Source: Micrasema longulum (lineage: Eukaryota; Arthropoda; Insecta; Trichoptera; Brachycentridae). Taken from it: DNA of 64,000 bases. Within the stretch, counting starts at the first letter, position 1; the number at the start of each line of letters is the position of its first letter. The stretch is from the NCBI GenBank assembly GCA_022494885.1, contig JAGVSM010000975.1, positions 1 through 64,000 of the forward strand, written 5' to 3'. A program made the translations under genes and the position numbers. This document shows positions 50,801 through 60,629 of this stretch, piece after piece. The notes beneath the pieces were generated by a model. That model had not been told where the DNA came from. It did no database searches and saw nothing but the letters and a program-made list of their open reading frames with translations.

Positions 50801-53300
50801 CACCACTTCTTACTGAAGACGAGCTCATAAATATGTCAAGAGGCTTGGATTCTGAGGGTGAAGACAATAATCGTCAGCTTGCAGCTCATGCTTTTTACTA
50901 ATTGGGACACTTACATGGTTTTTAGGGTGACGAATAACTGAGGGAGTAATGTAAAGTATTCAATTCTATTTTACATTTTTCCAAAATTGATCCAATTTTG
51001 AATACGCCATAGATATAATTATGCATACCACCTACCTAAATATGCGATACTTTTATGAGCCCTCCAATATTTTCACAAAAGTTATTTTATGGAACTAATA
51101 ACGATATTTCATAGATTGAATTCGGGAGTCTACACATATTTAAGTAGAATCAAATTGTAGTTACCTTTGTTCTAGAAATAACAGCTTTTCTAAAGGGGTT
51201 GACAACTCTGGCTTCTGAGAAGAGCTGTTCTTGGTCACCATCGTAGAATCTCTCCATTAATTTCTCTTTGTCCCATCTGAAGTGATTTAATAATATACGT
51301 GTTGTGGTTGCCGGGATCTGTAATCAATCATCAGAGGCGTCAACTTCTCCGATATAAAAAGAACGGTAGCATTTCCTCAAAAGCAAATACACAAGAAAAA
51401 GCATTGTTTTGAAGAAATTTGTTTTCATAAAACGTTGATGTCGGTTAATAAGCTACAACCTGCTTGGCTATAATCAATAAAATAGAGCAATTTAAAGCTT
51501 ATTATGAGATGAGTTAAGACTAAATAACAAAGAAGTTACGAAATTCAACAATAAATTCACTCTTGAAAGACTGAAAAAAATCCTTTAGCAAACTGAATGT
51601 GAGCTAAATACATCAATTGGCACCCTTTTCTTTGTGTGCTGGATAGAAATCAGACATTTCTTTTTCTCCATACACATATAGAGAAGCCATACTTAAGAAA
51701 TATACAGGCGTCTCTGTGGCTTTTCATTGGTAGTTATCTATTCTTAATATTAAATGTATTCATAATATATTTATTATATCTTATTTAAATTTAACTATTT
51801 ACAAGCAGATATTGGATGCTCTTTTCTCAACCTTTCCCTTACTGTCCTAAAAACATCTGCGCGTTACGGTGCTGTGTATTCACTACGCATGCAAAAAATG
51901 TGATATTTTAAATCGGAAAAGTGTAATATTCATCGGCAATTGCTTCAATTATTTATATTTTAATTCAAAAGTGATATTTTAAATCTAATTGCTAAAAACA
52001 TGAAAAAAAAAAACATTAATTCATGCTCTCAGTGCGCGCAAAAGAACCACCCCCAACGAAAACCAGTAAGCTACTAACGCGTCTAACGCTATCGGGCGTC
52101 TGGAAGAAGTACATGAAACTTTGCTGTTTGTGCGTATGACGCATAAAAATTGTCTCTCTCGCTCCTAAATATACCCGTATTATCGAGAGTGAGACGTAAA
52201 GAGTGTGCGAGACAATTATATATTAGGATTACTCTTTTACTACGAACGCAACATGCGACACATCGGTAAACTTTCTATTGTATTGGTGATATCTCCAATT
52301 TCTGATAAAATGCTTTTTATGTTCCCAATAAGCATTGATTATTTAATAAAAATAAAAATTACCGATACGTAAATGTATAACGAAGGAATACCGAAAATCT
52401 CAACCCATGATTTATTATATTTATGGAGATATTAAAGTTATTATTTGCAATGTGTACTAACTACACATCACCGGGTAGGGAGAGTTAATAATGATTACGT
52501 AAAATATTCAAATATATAATGCAAACCAAACCCGTTCCAATAAAAAAATTGTTATAAATAACTGGAACCATAACAAATCAATAAGTAAACATACTGAAAG
52601 AAAAAGCTACCTATGTTTAATCAGATTTTACAAACATAATATCATGAAAAGTACCTAATGTAAAATTTTCTCTACATTCTTTCGGTACGTTTATCAACAT
52701 GATTGTTTTTTTCAGTTACTAAATCAAAATAACCCTTTTCGTTCTTTTAATATGTGTAAATACAGGAATATCATGTAGACACTTGAAAAACTTTTTCTTA
52801 TTTTAATTAAAGTAAAATTATTATTCTAGTGACCTTCGACAACAAATAATTCGAATGTATAATTGGCTCGAATAATTTAATTAGAAAACGAAATTGCATC
52901 TTTGAACTTGGCAACAGTGAGCCAGAAAAATGACACAATAATATAGAATTAGGTCAGCGAACTTTGCAAAAAAGACACCCTGTCAAAATCATGCACATGA
53001 CAAAATTCAGAATTTCCTTTGTACGCGAGAGTACAAAATTAGAATTATGCATTAAAATATCTGAGTAGTCGATATACAAAAAATAACACTGACCTCAACA
53101 ACTGTGTTGACTTCTTTAATAGAATTAACCATGTGCTGTACGATTTCTTCTGTTGATAAAACTTCAAAAGGATAATCTTCTATTTCAGTTTGACGTTCCC
53201 TTGTATTGTGTGACTCCACTTCCATCGCGAAATCAACATCGTCTCCGCTAGATTCGTTCCCGGAGTCCACATCGTCCTTTGTCTCGTCATCGGAATCCAT
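38770..53300 (-). CDS. ari-1: ariadne-1, RBR-type E3 ubiquitin ligase (gene-level span, complete, 10 coding exons)
   Basis: Ariadne-1 is a RING-in-between-RING ubiquitin ligase: RING1 binds the charged E2 and ubiquitin passes through a catalytic Cys in RING2. The minus-strand exons are 53300-53094, 51317-51165, 47561-47493, 46962-46876, 44825-44697, 43590-43420, 41287-41091, 39784-39595, 39315-39089 and 38851-38770. They sum to 1512 bp, 503 codons plus TAA, which to my knowledge equals the length of the Drosophila protein. Order of domains: acidic N-terminus, UBA-like segment, RING1, IBR, RING2 with GGCNHMVC (catalytic Cys TGT, 41194-41192), then the helical Ariadne domain. All junctions have AG/GT borders and fitting phases. 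The gene is tail to tail with para. Confidence 0.96.
39089..39315 (-). CDS. ari-1: ari-1 exon 9: Ariadne domain, middle part
   Basis: A 227-bp exon (acceptor attttcag, donor gtcagt), phase 0 in, 2 out. It reads [40 protein letters not shown], then [20 protein letters not shown] and [12 protein letters not shown]. Confidence 0.96.
39316..39594 (-). other. ari-1: ari-1 intron 8
   Basis: Short AT-rich intron with donor gtaatg (minus strand) and acceptor attttcag; nothing else seen. Confidence 0.8.
39595..39784 (-). CDS. ari-1: ari-1 exon 8: Ariadne domain, first part
   Basis: A 190-bp exon (acceptor atttgcag, donor gtaatg), phase 2 in, 0 out. The split codon gives R, then [40 protein letters not shown] and [20 protein letters not shown]. 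This is the helical autoinhibitory Ariadne domain. Confidence 0.96.
39905..40190 (-). repeat. tRNA-derived SINE, family C copy (minus strand)
   Basis: Contains ccacacttaatggtgcataa, atgatcagtcttacgc, ggcactatgaaatattac and gccgaggatcgaacctgaga. The reverse complement of the last is a good B-box (tctcaggttcgatcctcggc). Paired with 29678-29920. Confidence 0.7.
40500..40790. repeat. Degenerate tandem repeat with AAAATGGCGG motif
   Basis: aaaatggcgg-type motifs at about 40533, 40597 and 40693, with tctttaaaattacaact repeated at about 40507 and 40716 and a ttagaataatgat / ttggtataatgat pair. Imperfect and irregular period. Confidence 0.45.
41091..41287 (-). CDS. ari-1: ari-1 exon 7: RING2 with catalytic cysteine
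   Basis: A 197-bp exon (acceptor ccaacag, donor gtaacc), phase 0 in, 2 out. It reads [40 protein letters not shown] and [20 protein letters not shown]. The Cys of GGCNHMVC (codon 41194-41192) is the position that forms the ubiquitin thioester in this family. Confidence 0.97.
41460..42075 (+). pseudogene. mariner transposase relic
   Basis: Reads [20 protein letters not shown] then [20 protein letters not shown] and [20 protein letters not shown]. After a frame change there is a [17 protein letters not shown] segment, and at the end a [19 protein letters not shown] segment before a stop. This is the C-terminal two thirds of a Tc1/mariner transposase. It is frameshifted with stops, and the catalytic Asp expected in HHDNAPAH is missing. 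It lies inside ari-1 intron 6 on the opposite strand. Inactive. Confidence 0.88.
42741..43365. mobile_element. MITE, about 620 bp, inverted ends (TTAGGGTGGG type)
   Basis: Left end gtaggttagggtgggttgat; the right end tcggcccactctaatgtata is its imperfect reverse complement. Subterminal aaaggggtctaaaaagttgc (left) and gcaactttttagaccccttt (right) are perfect partners, and ggccctcaacca pairs with ggttgaggacc. Noncoding. Confidence 0.75.
43420..43590 (-). CDS. ari-1: ari-1 exon 6: IBR domain
   Basis: A 171-bp exon (acceptor gtgtttag, donor gtatta) reading [40 protein letters not shown] and [17 protein letters not shown]. The Cys/His pattern is the in-between-RING zinc-binding domain. Confidence 0.96.
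43802..44240 (+). mobile_element. LINE 3'-end relic (RT C-terminal, [12 protein letters not shown] type)
   Basis: Reads [20 protein letters not shown] then [26 protein letters not shown] and [20 protein letters not shown]. After a break it continues [20 protein letters not shown] and [20 protein letters not shown]. This is the C-terminal block of a common insect LINE family. 5' truncated and frameshifted. A second copy lies at 47630-47890. Confidence 0.82.
44526..44548. repeat. (AAT)n microsatellite
   Basis: About seven units of aat/ata in a row; simple sequence. Confidence 0.7.
44697..44825 (-). CDS. ari-1: ari-1 exon 5: end of RING1 to IBR linker
   Basis: A 129-bp exon (acceptor ttaacag, donor gtgagt) reading [20 protein letters not shown], then [20 protein letters not shown] and FVE. 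The two Cys residues of ACAAHAC complete RING1. Confidence 0.95.
45058..45540 (-). mobile_element. LINE 3'-end relic (RT C-terminal)
   Basis: The minus strand reads [20 protein letters not shown], then after a stop [20 protein letters not shown] and [20 protein letters not shown], then [11 protein letters not shown]. This matches the pattern of jockey/R1-type C-terminal regions (IE.VQ.RFLR, L..RR...D..F..KLLNG.ID.P.LL). Decayed. Confidence 0.75.
45612..46165. mobile_element. Two adjacent copies of the GTCTAGGCAT inverted-repeat family
   Basis: 45612-45780 is an internally deleted palindromic copy: taacatattacaatagagat ... atctctgttgtaatatgtta. 45835-46165 is a longer copy in the opposite orientation to 36205-36505 (gtcataagccctgtagatgc, agacttgcat-type core). 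Both are followed by aaatttggacaaactcaaaa-like sequence. Confidence 0.65.
46876..46962 (-). CDS. ari-1: ari-1 exon 4: RING1 core
   Basis: An 87-bp exon (acceptor atttcag, donor gtgagt) reading [20 protein letters not shown] then TTKIMEEGL. It supplies the C-x-H-x2-C-x2-C ligands of RING1. Confidence 0.94.
46963..47492 (-). other. ari-1: ari-1 intron 3 with SINE-like repeat
   Basis: 530 bp; 47085-47300 contains accaggaatcgaacctagga (B-box-like on the minus strand) and cacacagaactgtattctgc, a tail that also occurs after the family C SINE at 40200-40270. Confidence 0.65.
47085..47300 (-). repeat. tRNA-derived SINE-like repeat (minus strand)
   Basis: The reverse complement has tcctaggttcgattcctggt, a good B-box. 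The flank cacacagaactgtattctgc resembles 40225-40260 (cacacagaactgtatcctta). Confidence 0.55.
47493..47561 (-). CDS. ari-1: ari-1 exon 3: first zinc ligands of RING1 (short exon)
   Basis: A 69-bp exon found by its splice sites (tttttcag / gtaaaa) and by the missing RING1 start. It reads [20 protein letters not shown] then PSS, giving the first C-x2-C of RING1. It fits phase 0 to 0 between exons 2 and 4. Confidence 0.92.
47630..47890 (+). mobile_element. LINE 3'-end relic, second copy of the 43802-44240 family
   Basis: Shares ggatggcaaaagaatg, tggtcatgtcaaaga, cagggataga-type and ctccgcttacccctactggg then aaatggcgtga with 43990-44235 in the same order. Heavily decayed. Confidence 0.75.
47937..48035 (+). 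repeat. tRNA-derived SINE, family B copy
   Basis: attgtggtccggtgatagta then cggattcatgaatcaagacg and gccacaacctgattctcatt. Diverged B-box. Confidence 0.6.
48310..48690. repeat. Tandem repeat, about 3-4 units of roughly 110-125 bp
   Basis: Successive units carry cgtccatgtgctttgtaact, gttcatgcgctcagtagctg, cgtccatgcgctctgtagtt and catccgtgctctctgtagct. Each is followed by gcaagac-like sequence and a ctgtaatct-like block, at about 48321, 48431, 48563 and 48664. Confidence 0.65.
49395..50430 (+). pseudogene. CR1/L2-like LINE reverse transcriptase relic
   Basis: Reads [20 protein letters not shown] then IYLTDLRKL, the catalytic-type box [14 protein letters not shown], and [14 protein letters not shown] with LKWESHI. 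After a stop at about 49923 and shifts it continues [15 protein letters not shown], then [24 protein letters not shown] and [18 protein letters not shown]. It is the 3' half of an RT protein, 5' truncated and broken. Expected G in GVPQGS is R here. Confidence 0.85.
51165..51317 (-). CDS. ari-1: ari-1 exon 2: UBA-like region
   Basis: Minus-strand exon of 51 codons, acceptor attacag, donor gtaact. It reads [20 protein letters not shown], then [16 protein letters not shown], typical of the Ariadne UBA-like segment that precedes RING1. Confidence 0.94.
51318..53093 (-). other. ari-1: ari-1 intron 1 (1.8 kb)
   Basis: AT-rich. It contains the second copy of the repeat shared with 27565-27745 (52305-52497) and an inverted pair near 52140-52230 (aattgtctctctcgctccta / gtgcgagacaatta). 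No coding sequence. Confidence 0.65.
52305..52497 (+). repeat. Dispersed repeat shared with 27565-27745
   Basis: Blocks aatgctttttatgttcc, gatacgtaaatgtataacga, gagatattaaagttatt, gcaatgtgtactaactacac and atcaccgggtagggagagtt align in order with the para-intron copy. Unclassified. Confidence 0.6.
53094..53300 (-). CDS. ari-1: ari-1 exon 1: acidic N-terminus
   Basis: The chosen start is [10 protein letters not shown] (ATG 53300-53298). The frame is open farther upstream (MLRLDFI), but the conserved Ariadne N-terminus begins with the acidic MDSD. The exon encodes an Asp/Glu/Ser-rich region and then [20 protein letters not shown], the start of the UBA-like region; 69 codons, donor gtcagt. Sequence upstream of 53300 should be the 5' UTR and promoter, but no motif is distinctive. 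Confidence 0.93.
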
Positions 53301-54310
53301 TATAAAGTCTAATCTTAACAACTAAACCACACAAATGTTGAAAAACTTTCGGGAATAGAAACAGTAATTTAATAATCGCACTGTGAAATTTCGAAAGGTC
53401 AACAATGTAGAAAATAGTGCACCCGCAAGCCCACAAGCTGCCAAAATCTCTGACGTATATTTTTTCTATGTGTGTGGTGTTTTTCAATGTATGCGACGTC
53501 AGCTTGTCTTTGCGCAGTGCACCATTACATTTTTGAACTGAAAACGAGTTATTTGATGTACATGAGAAAACATTTTATTGAGAAGTATTGTAAAATGATT
53601 ATTGAGTTTATTATTTATCCATTTGATTAACGATTCATACAATTTGGCGAATTTATTGTTCCGCATTAACAGCCATAAATAAATTAAGAGGTTTATTTTT
53701 TCATACTTGGAAGCATATAGAAAACATCTGAATATAACATTTCCGGTTATATACATAAAGTCTATATTCGCATACACTTAATAACTACGCGGTACATGCA
53801 ATAAATTGTAAAATGGCCACAAGTTGAATTTTAATATAAAGGTACCCACCCACTTCTCTAATCCCGGTGTCCAGAATTGGAAAATCTAGTCTGTGAATTG
53901 GAATTAAAGACTTCTATGGTCTACGTCAAGTGAAATTTCTGGCACGATTTTCATACTAATTTGAATATTTTCTGCTATTTCTCCAATTTTATCCATTCAA
54001 TTATTATAACAATGATCATTAATGATATAAGATGAATAATCCAGTCAGTAAATAAGATTTTAAGGTGGAGAAAACAAATAGGAAGCCAATTATTTCGTTT
54101 TAAAACAAATCACAGCAGCAACGACAAAAGAGTTGCCAGGTATAAAATTTAATTCTCCAATTTTGGTGTTGCTTTATTTTTCCAAAAAATCTATATAATA
54201 TACCTAGTAGTAGAATAATTAGTATTGTTTATTTTTTAAAGTTATATTCAACATTTACATGAAGAAACATATGTACAAAAAACAGAAATTAATACACGTA
54301 GCAAATACAT
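53301..54310. other. ari-1 upstream region
   Basis: Should contain the ari-1 5' UTR and promoter, just upstream of the ATG on the minus strand. I see no TATA box or other motif I would defend. Short open frames here have no recognisable similarity. Confidence 0.45.
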
Positions 54311-54317
54311 ACAAGCC

Positions 54318-55100
54318 CCGAGGACGAACTCTGCGTGATAACTCAATTTCTTCTTTCTTTATCAGAGGCATCCAATAAAAACATTGTTATGTCTTGGATC
54401 CCTAGCCATTGTGGTATTCCCGGTAACGAAAAGGTGGACGAGTTGGCAAAGGAGGCGATCCATTACGGAGATCCTGCCTATAGTAATTTCTTACCACTAG
54501 GTGATCTCCTCGTTATGACAAAGGAGAAGCAACTTCGCACATAGCAACAATATTGGGTAGCCTCATCTCATGCCATGGGAAGACATCTTTTCCAATTGAA
54601 ACCAAATGTAACAGAAAATCCTTGGTTTTTCAAAGTGATTCTGAACAAATTTGAAACATCTTCCATATGCAGAATGCGCATTGGACACTGTTGTAATGGT
54701 TCTCACCTGTTCAGAATCCATGTCCGGGGCTCTGCCATGTGCGAATGTCAGCTTGAGGAGGAAGATCTAAATCGTGTTTTTTTATGTCCCGTAAATGATT
54801 GTTATCCTGAGTTCCTATCCGACCTCTCCGATATCAACGTCCCATTTTCTATTCATATTCTTACTCTCCTGTCCCCACACAATAAACATGTATTTTTAAA
54901 ATTTGATGTAAATATGTAGTTATAAATGGTATTTAGTTGTGAATGTAAAGTGTATGTAATATTAAATACTAACATACTAACTTGTATATAGTACTGACAC
55001 ATGTGTAAATATTTAACTAAGTATAATCTGAAACTCGACACCGGCTAGAACACCTAGTTGGGAGGTGAAAAAGCCAATAAAAAACTAAGAAGAATAAGAA
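54318..55100 (+). pseudogene. LINE relic: RNase H domain, C-terminal region and 3' tail
   Basis: Reads NKNIVMSWIPSHCGIPGNEK then VDELAKEAIHYGDPAY, the end of a LINE-type RNase H domain. An in-frame stop (TAG 54542-54544) follows, then the same frame continues to 54919 with MGRHLFQLKPNVTENPWFFK and the Cys-containing CRMRIGHCCNGSHLF...CECQLEEED segment. The tail ends ggaggtgaaaaagccaataa with an A-rich finish. RNase H and this C-terminus occur together in several insect LINE clades; the clade is not decided. Confidence 0.82.
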
Positions 55101-57800
55101 ATACATACAAGGACAATAAAATAATCGCATACAGTACACAAGAATTGTTTTTTTTCTTTTACGTAATGGAAACCGTTAATGTAAATATATGTACTTAATT
55201 CATGTAAAAATTGTATTTAATAGTAATATTGTATTTATATTTTCTATCTGAATAAAAAAAATACGATCTTTGTTTTTAAGACTTCGATCGTATTTTTATG
55301 ATAAATAAATAATACAATTTATATTGAGCGAAAAGTATATTTACAAACGCTACGAAAATAACAGCAAAAATTGCTGTCGATAACTTTGTTTTTTGTATCT
55401 TATATTATTTATTGTGTCAGCATTTACTTTATGGAAAAACATTTTGAATTAATTTTAAACTTTATACACATAAACTTTTTATTTACAATATAATATTTAA
55501 AGTTTTTATTTACATCTGATGACGGGTAATTCAAAATACCTAAAACTAGTTGTATTATTATATATTAAACTCTTATCTGGTAAAAATTACAAAGTGTTTT
55601 ATTTTACATAAACGTATGTACCTTATTCGGCGGATAAAGCCCCCCCACGACTTTTCGCTTTATCAAAAATTCTAATTTACACTCTGTGGAATGCATTTGT
55701 TCTGACTTGATGGGGCCCATGAATCACTGAAAGAGCTCCATACCGAAATATGCTTTTAACAAATGTTTTAAATAAGTGCTGATGTTTTTAGTCTTAAAAT
55801 GACATTAAACAATGAAAAATAAATTTGATTCAAATATGAAAGACATTTTTTTCTTTAAAAAACATTTATTACTGTAAGTATTTATATCTTTTTCATAGCT
55901 TGTAAAATTGTAAACCAAATTACGTTCTTAAGACACATCAATTTAATATTTATATTTTTTATCAAGAATACCATTCTATATTGTTTTTGGTCCTAATAAA
56001 TCTGATTTTATTTCCCGATAAGTCGGGTATTTCTAATTATATTGCAGCACCACGGGCGATCGACGTGACCCCCCTTCACGGGCGGTAAATTACATTTTAT
56101 TTAGTACCTAATGTAAGTTAAAGCATGTTTTTTTTGTCATTTTCCGTTAAGTGAATGTAATACCATAAAATTAACTATCTGTTTGTTTATTTTTATAATA
56201 AATCTCAATGAACTTCCAACAAGAATTTTCACTAACTAAATGGTATATTCACTGTCAGTGTAGATCTTTATGATTTTAAAACCATAAACAATATAATATG
56301 TTTACCATTTGATTATAAGAAAAAAATATAATATTTGATTGAAAATGTTTTAGTTGTGCTTCCATAGATGTCATTTATTGAGATTTTTAATATTTTAAAA
56401 TTATAACTTTATTATAATAATTTATTCTTGTTTTTATGTCGGTCGTGATATTGTTGTCACGTAATTTTGTTTGGCGACGATTCAAATATTTTTAATGCTG
56501 ATTTTTATTACAATAAATTTTAGTATCTGTTTGTTATTTCGTAAACACAGTTATTCAAAACGATAGGATGGTCAAATTTCGGAGACACTATGGAAGTTTA
56601 GGAATTTATAGTGTTTATGGCTTGTTACTGTTTTTCTTTTTTAAATGTGTTTTAAAATAGTGTATTAAATATATTTACATACACACGCAAATATTAATTT
56701 ATTTGGCCCTTTTATTAATTACATTATGGTATAAAATTTGAAAACACGCAAAACGTTTATAGAAAAAAATGTTTTTTAACTTACCTACTATAAGTGCTGA
56801 CCAGAAGGCTCAATTATTACAGGAGAGCATCCAGGCTTGAAAAAAATTCCATTTAATTTTTATGTTCTCATCTAAAATCGAACCAGTAGCCTTCCGTGCG
56901 TGAGTCAACTGTCTTAGCCATAACTCCATGGAGGGTGTAATGGCCTCCGCATTCACTGCGAGTTTGACAAATTAATAAAGGGTTTATGTCGGATATTGTT
57001 ATTATTCCTCTAGATCAAATTGCAATCGCACAAACAGTAGCAATTCTTTTTTCCATACATATATTATTTACATAGAAATATAATTACAAAAATACACTTT
57101 AGAAAAATGCATCTTAAAATTAAGCTATAACATAAATTGGAAAAAATGCCCACAGAGACTTTAACGTCTGAGCGTGGGCCATTCCCTTTTCAATTATTAA
57201 AAAGTTTTTAGCATGTAAATATGGTATGACATGAAAAGAAAAGAAAAATAAAAGAAAAACCAAATTAACATATGCTGATATTACGAAAACATGATTTATT
57301 TGCAGTTTGTATTTATTTTCATTTTTTTTTAATAAAGAATGTGTCTATCTGTTCCTTCCATGCTAATCCAAGACCTCAAACTTACTTTGAACTGTATAAT
57401 AAAAATAACATCTTGTTTAAAAAATCATGGTATTTCATATAAATTAAACAACAGTTTAGATTACTATCATCATTATTTTGAAATATTGCTTTACTGACAC
57501 CCTTCATACAAGTCAGCAAAAGATTATTATTATTTTTGACACTTTATATACATATTCAATATATATACATATAAGGGCGGGCATATTGCCTTAAGGCAAT
57601 TTCTTACTACCTACCCAAACCGTTCAGTTTGAGAAAATTATAAATACGTGGACATATTGAATCGTACAATTTTATACAAAAAATAAAAACAAAGATTAAC
57701 AAAATAAAAATAGATAAAAAAGTTAACACTATACTATGAAGAGAGGAGAGGGGAGGGGAAGGAAAGAAGAAGGATAAAGGAAAAATTTAAATATTTAGAT
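55101..57800. other. Intergenic, AT-rich
   Basis: No gene seen. There is a small hairpin at about 55256-55298 (aaaatacgatc / gatcgtatttt), a SINE-like B-box on the minus strand at about 56878-56950, and a repeat near 57460-57545 shared with the para intron at 18850-18930. A G/A-rich run lies at 57738-57780. Confidence 0.55.
56870..56960 (-). repeat. tRNA-like SINE head (minus strand)
   Basis: aaaatcgaaccagtagcctt then gtgagtcaactgtcttagcc; on the reverse complement a B-box-like ggttcgatttt and A-box-like region. Weak, degenerate. Confidence 0.4.
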
Positions 57801-57980
57801 AGTGACATTTCAATCTTGACTTAAATTTAAATAAAGAAGGGGCGTCTCTAACATTAGTGGGTAGATTATTACACAATCGAGCGGCTACTACTGTGAAAGA
57901 GGAGGCAAGAAAATTAGAGCGATGACAGGGTATTAAAAGGGTTCTCTCGTTACTAGAACGAAGATATAGTCCGTGTTGTG
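57800..57980 (-). mobile_element. LINE RT C-terminal fragment
   Basis: The minus strand reads LYLRSSNERTLLIPCHRSNF, then LASSFTVVAARLCNNLPTNV and RDAPSLFKFKSRLKCHYL. This matches the final block of CR1/jockey-like RT proteins (R.S......P..R......SF...A...WN.LP...R...S...FK..L). Short fragment next to a MITE. Confidence 0.7.
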
Positions 57981-58054
57981 AAAGAGGTTGATCACGATTG
58001 ATAACTTTACTTCAATTCCATTCACGTACCTTCCGTCCATGCCAGATATTCAAG

Positions 58055-58453
58055 ACAATGAGGAAGTTCAGTGGTTCAAAAAAATATTTGTTAGTAGGCT
58101 ACTAAACTTAGAAAAATTATCGTATTGTCAGCGCTATGACTTTTTAAAGTTTTATATTTCTGAAATTACTCCACGTGTGACGTTTCAAATTCTCTTCCGC
58201 TTCTTTTCGGTCAGTTCTACCGATTGGTCCGTTGATGATAAGTAAACCGGAAATCTTTCCCAACTCTCTCATCATAGGTTGATTCATATGAACTAGTGGC
58301 GTCATTCAAAGTAGTTCGTTTTTGTTGAAATGTTTTTTTTTCGTACATTTTCATGAAACTTTGCCCTACTACAATTTAATACTTTGATTTTTACCGCGCG
58401 TAAGAAAACATTTTTTATATCCAATTTGCCGTAGGGCTGAAGTTCCTCATTGT
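58055..58453. mobile_element. About 400-bp MITE, copy 2 (family AATGAGGAAGTTCAGTG)
   Basis: Ends caatgaggaagttcagtgg and gctgaagttcctcattg are inverted. The interior aligns with 6973-7376 in a para intron. Both are noncoding; the 85-codon open frame across the left half is chance. Confidence 0.75.
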
Positions 58454-60600
58454 GTTTTGAAGTTGCTACGTTCGTTCCCGGATTTTAATAGTTATTATAA
58501 AATGAACTCAATACTGAGAATTCAAGGTTTTTTTTATTCAACAATATTTTTATTAGGTGCAGATTAAAACCATTTATTTTATTGAAAAACCTACTTAGTA
58601 TCATCTTTCTATTTTTTGCTCTCGTATCTCATGCATTAATATACTTATTTCAACAGAAATGGAGATCCTCTTTGACAATGGAAAATGGAAGTCTACGAAT
58701 TTTGAAGGGCTTATTCTGCCATTGACTGTTTTTTTATTTTTTTTTATTCGGTCTTAAAATAGTACAAATATTATAATATATAAATGTCTTAATATTAACT
58801 TATGTCTAATTATGATTAAACTATTTATTGATTATCAACATTTCTAAACTATGTATTTAATTATTTATTTTATTTTATTTATTATTTTACAATTTACGTA
58901 TTACTTTTTTACATTAAAGAAACTGTTCCCTCACTGGGGTGTCCCGGGCCGAGGGAGACCTTTTATATAATAATTTTGAAACATGTCCTATTAACCATAA
59001 TTAAATCATAATATCAAATACATATAACACATAATAAAAACACAAAAAACATATTTCTACCTATTTGGCCTGATCCACTCATCGATCCAAGCGCATCCCA
59101 CCTCCATTATCCATTTCTAATGGCGATTCTATAGTGACAGTATTTACTAATTGCCCTTATGAACAATGGAAATAGGCTGTACACTTTAATGGAGAAGTAG
59201 ACCAATCCTCTTTGACCGAAAGTTGTATTGATTTTCGATTGCTTTTGCAGCATCAGGGTGAAATGTCTAGTAGCTCTAGTAATTGAGTTTGGTGTCATGG
59301 GAGGTATTGAATAATTTTTGGATGCATACATTAGTAAAACTTTTGAATAAATTTGTTTCATAGTCGTAACATTAAGATTTTCGTATATATGTCCAGGTAG
59401 CTCGTTCTAACAGGATAAAAAAAAACGTTTATTCCCTGGTATTATCGATCAAGTTTGTTGTTTATTTTCTGTACCTATTATAAGGAGGAGTGTTAAATAA
59501 ATCTAGACCATTAAAATTATTGTTGAATGTTTCACAAAAACGAGAAATGGTAGAATGTTTCCGATGATACGTATTAAATATAGAAAAGATTAGACAGTCT
59601 AGTTGGTGTGGATAAGATAAGTAGTTTTAAAAAAAAAAAGATTTTATGTTTGACCCATAGACATATTAATACATGGACATGCCCTGCCCCATGCCCAACG
59701 CGTATTTATTCGTTCTTTGACCGCCAGCTAGGCGTGACATTTAGAATAGAAACAAAAATGCCTACTTGTGTCATGAAAATGTGTATAAACCTTTCGGAGA
59801 AACATCGTAAAAAGGATTGTATAACTTTTCATTGGTACATGAGTGATTAACAAAGCTTAAAACAATTAATATTTGAATATAAATATTGATTTTTGTAAAC
59901 GTTAAACGCCTAGCGGCGCAATTGCGAAGCTTTTCTTAGTTATAGTGATGCACTGACAGTAATACGTTTTTAAAATATAATAAACGTGAGTTAATATTTT
60001 CTTTTCGTTCATAAAAATCAAGCGAAAAGAAATAAGTGGGTCAAAATTATAAGGAATTTAAGGAAATAACCTGATTGGGATCCACCAAAAACTAATGTTG
60101 ATTGTTAGCGTTAAAATACAAACTTATTTATGTACCTAAAATGAGTATGCTTCAATGTTTGGTAGCGTACGCATGATCGTTGAATACAGCCCTGGTGTAA
60201 ATAAAAAATACTGAGTAACGACCCGTGCGTTTTCGTGTCACTAATTTTTCAAAATATTTTACTCTATAGCGCATGTCTATGTATTATATTATGTCAATGG
60301 TTTAACCTAATTAGGCGGACAAAATTTATTCGAGAAAAATTTAGCACATTGAAACAGTATAATTATAAGAAAAGTGTTGTAATTTGTAATAGGAAAAAAA
60401 ATATTGTAACAAATAAATGTTTTTGTCATTACAATCCCGGACATCCGGCTATCTGTTCTGTAGGATTCTAGATTCTTTTGTAGACCGTTCTAGAAAGATC
60501 GCTCGCCTTCCACTCCGTTCCTCGGTTTCCAAAGAGTGAGCTCTGAGTGGCTCCGCATCCCGTTCTTGTCGGAGTGCGACAGTGTTGTTATTGTGAGAAA
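58454..60600. other. Intergenic with possible LINE remnants
   Basis: Mostly AT-rich. Around 58840-59530 the minus strand may be a highly decayed LINE C-terminus and 3' UTR (ctcactggggtgtcccgggc near 58935 recalls 17335), but the evidence is thin. Nothing else recognised. Confidence 0.4.
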
Positions 60601-60629
60601 GTGACAAAAAGGTGGCGGTAATAGAATGA

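Larger units (their letters stand above)
47562..51164 (-). other. ari-1: ari-1 intron 2 (3.6 kb) with LINEs, SINE and tandem repeat
   Basis: Contains a LINE fragment (47630-47890), a SINE (47937-48035), a tandem repeat (48310-48690) and a CR1-like LINE relic (49395-50430). 50431-51164 has nothing recognised. Confidence 0.75.

Noticed and set aside
53301..53321. Alternative ari-1 start seven codons upstream (MLRLDFI)
   Set aside because: The conserved Ariadne N-terminus starts at MDSD; the upstream codons would be unusual, although a longer form cannot be excluded.
59107..59530. LINE C-terminus on the minus strand
   Set aside because: The 84-codon open frame hints at an RT tail (TRATRHF, FIRAISK), but the match is too loose to call; it is left in the intergenic description.
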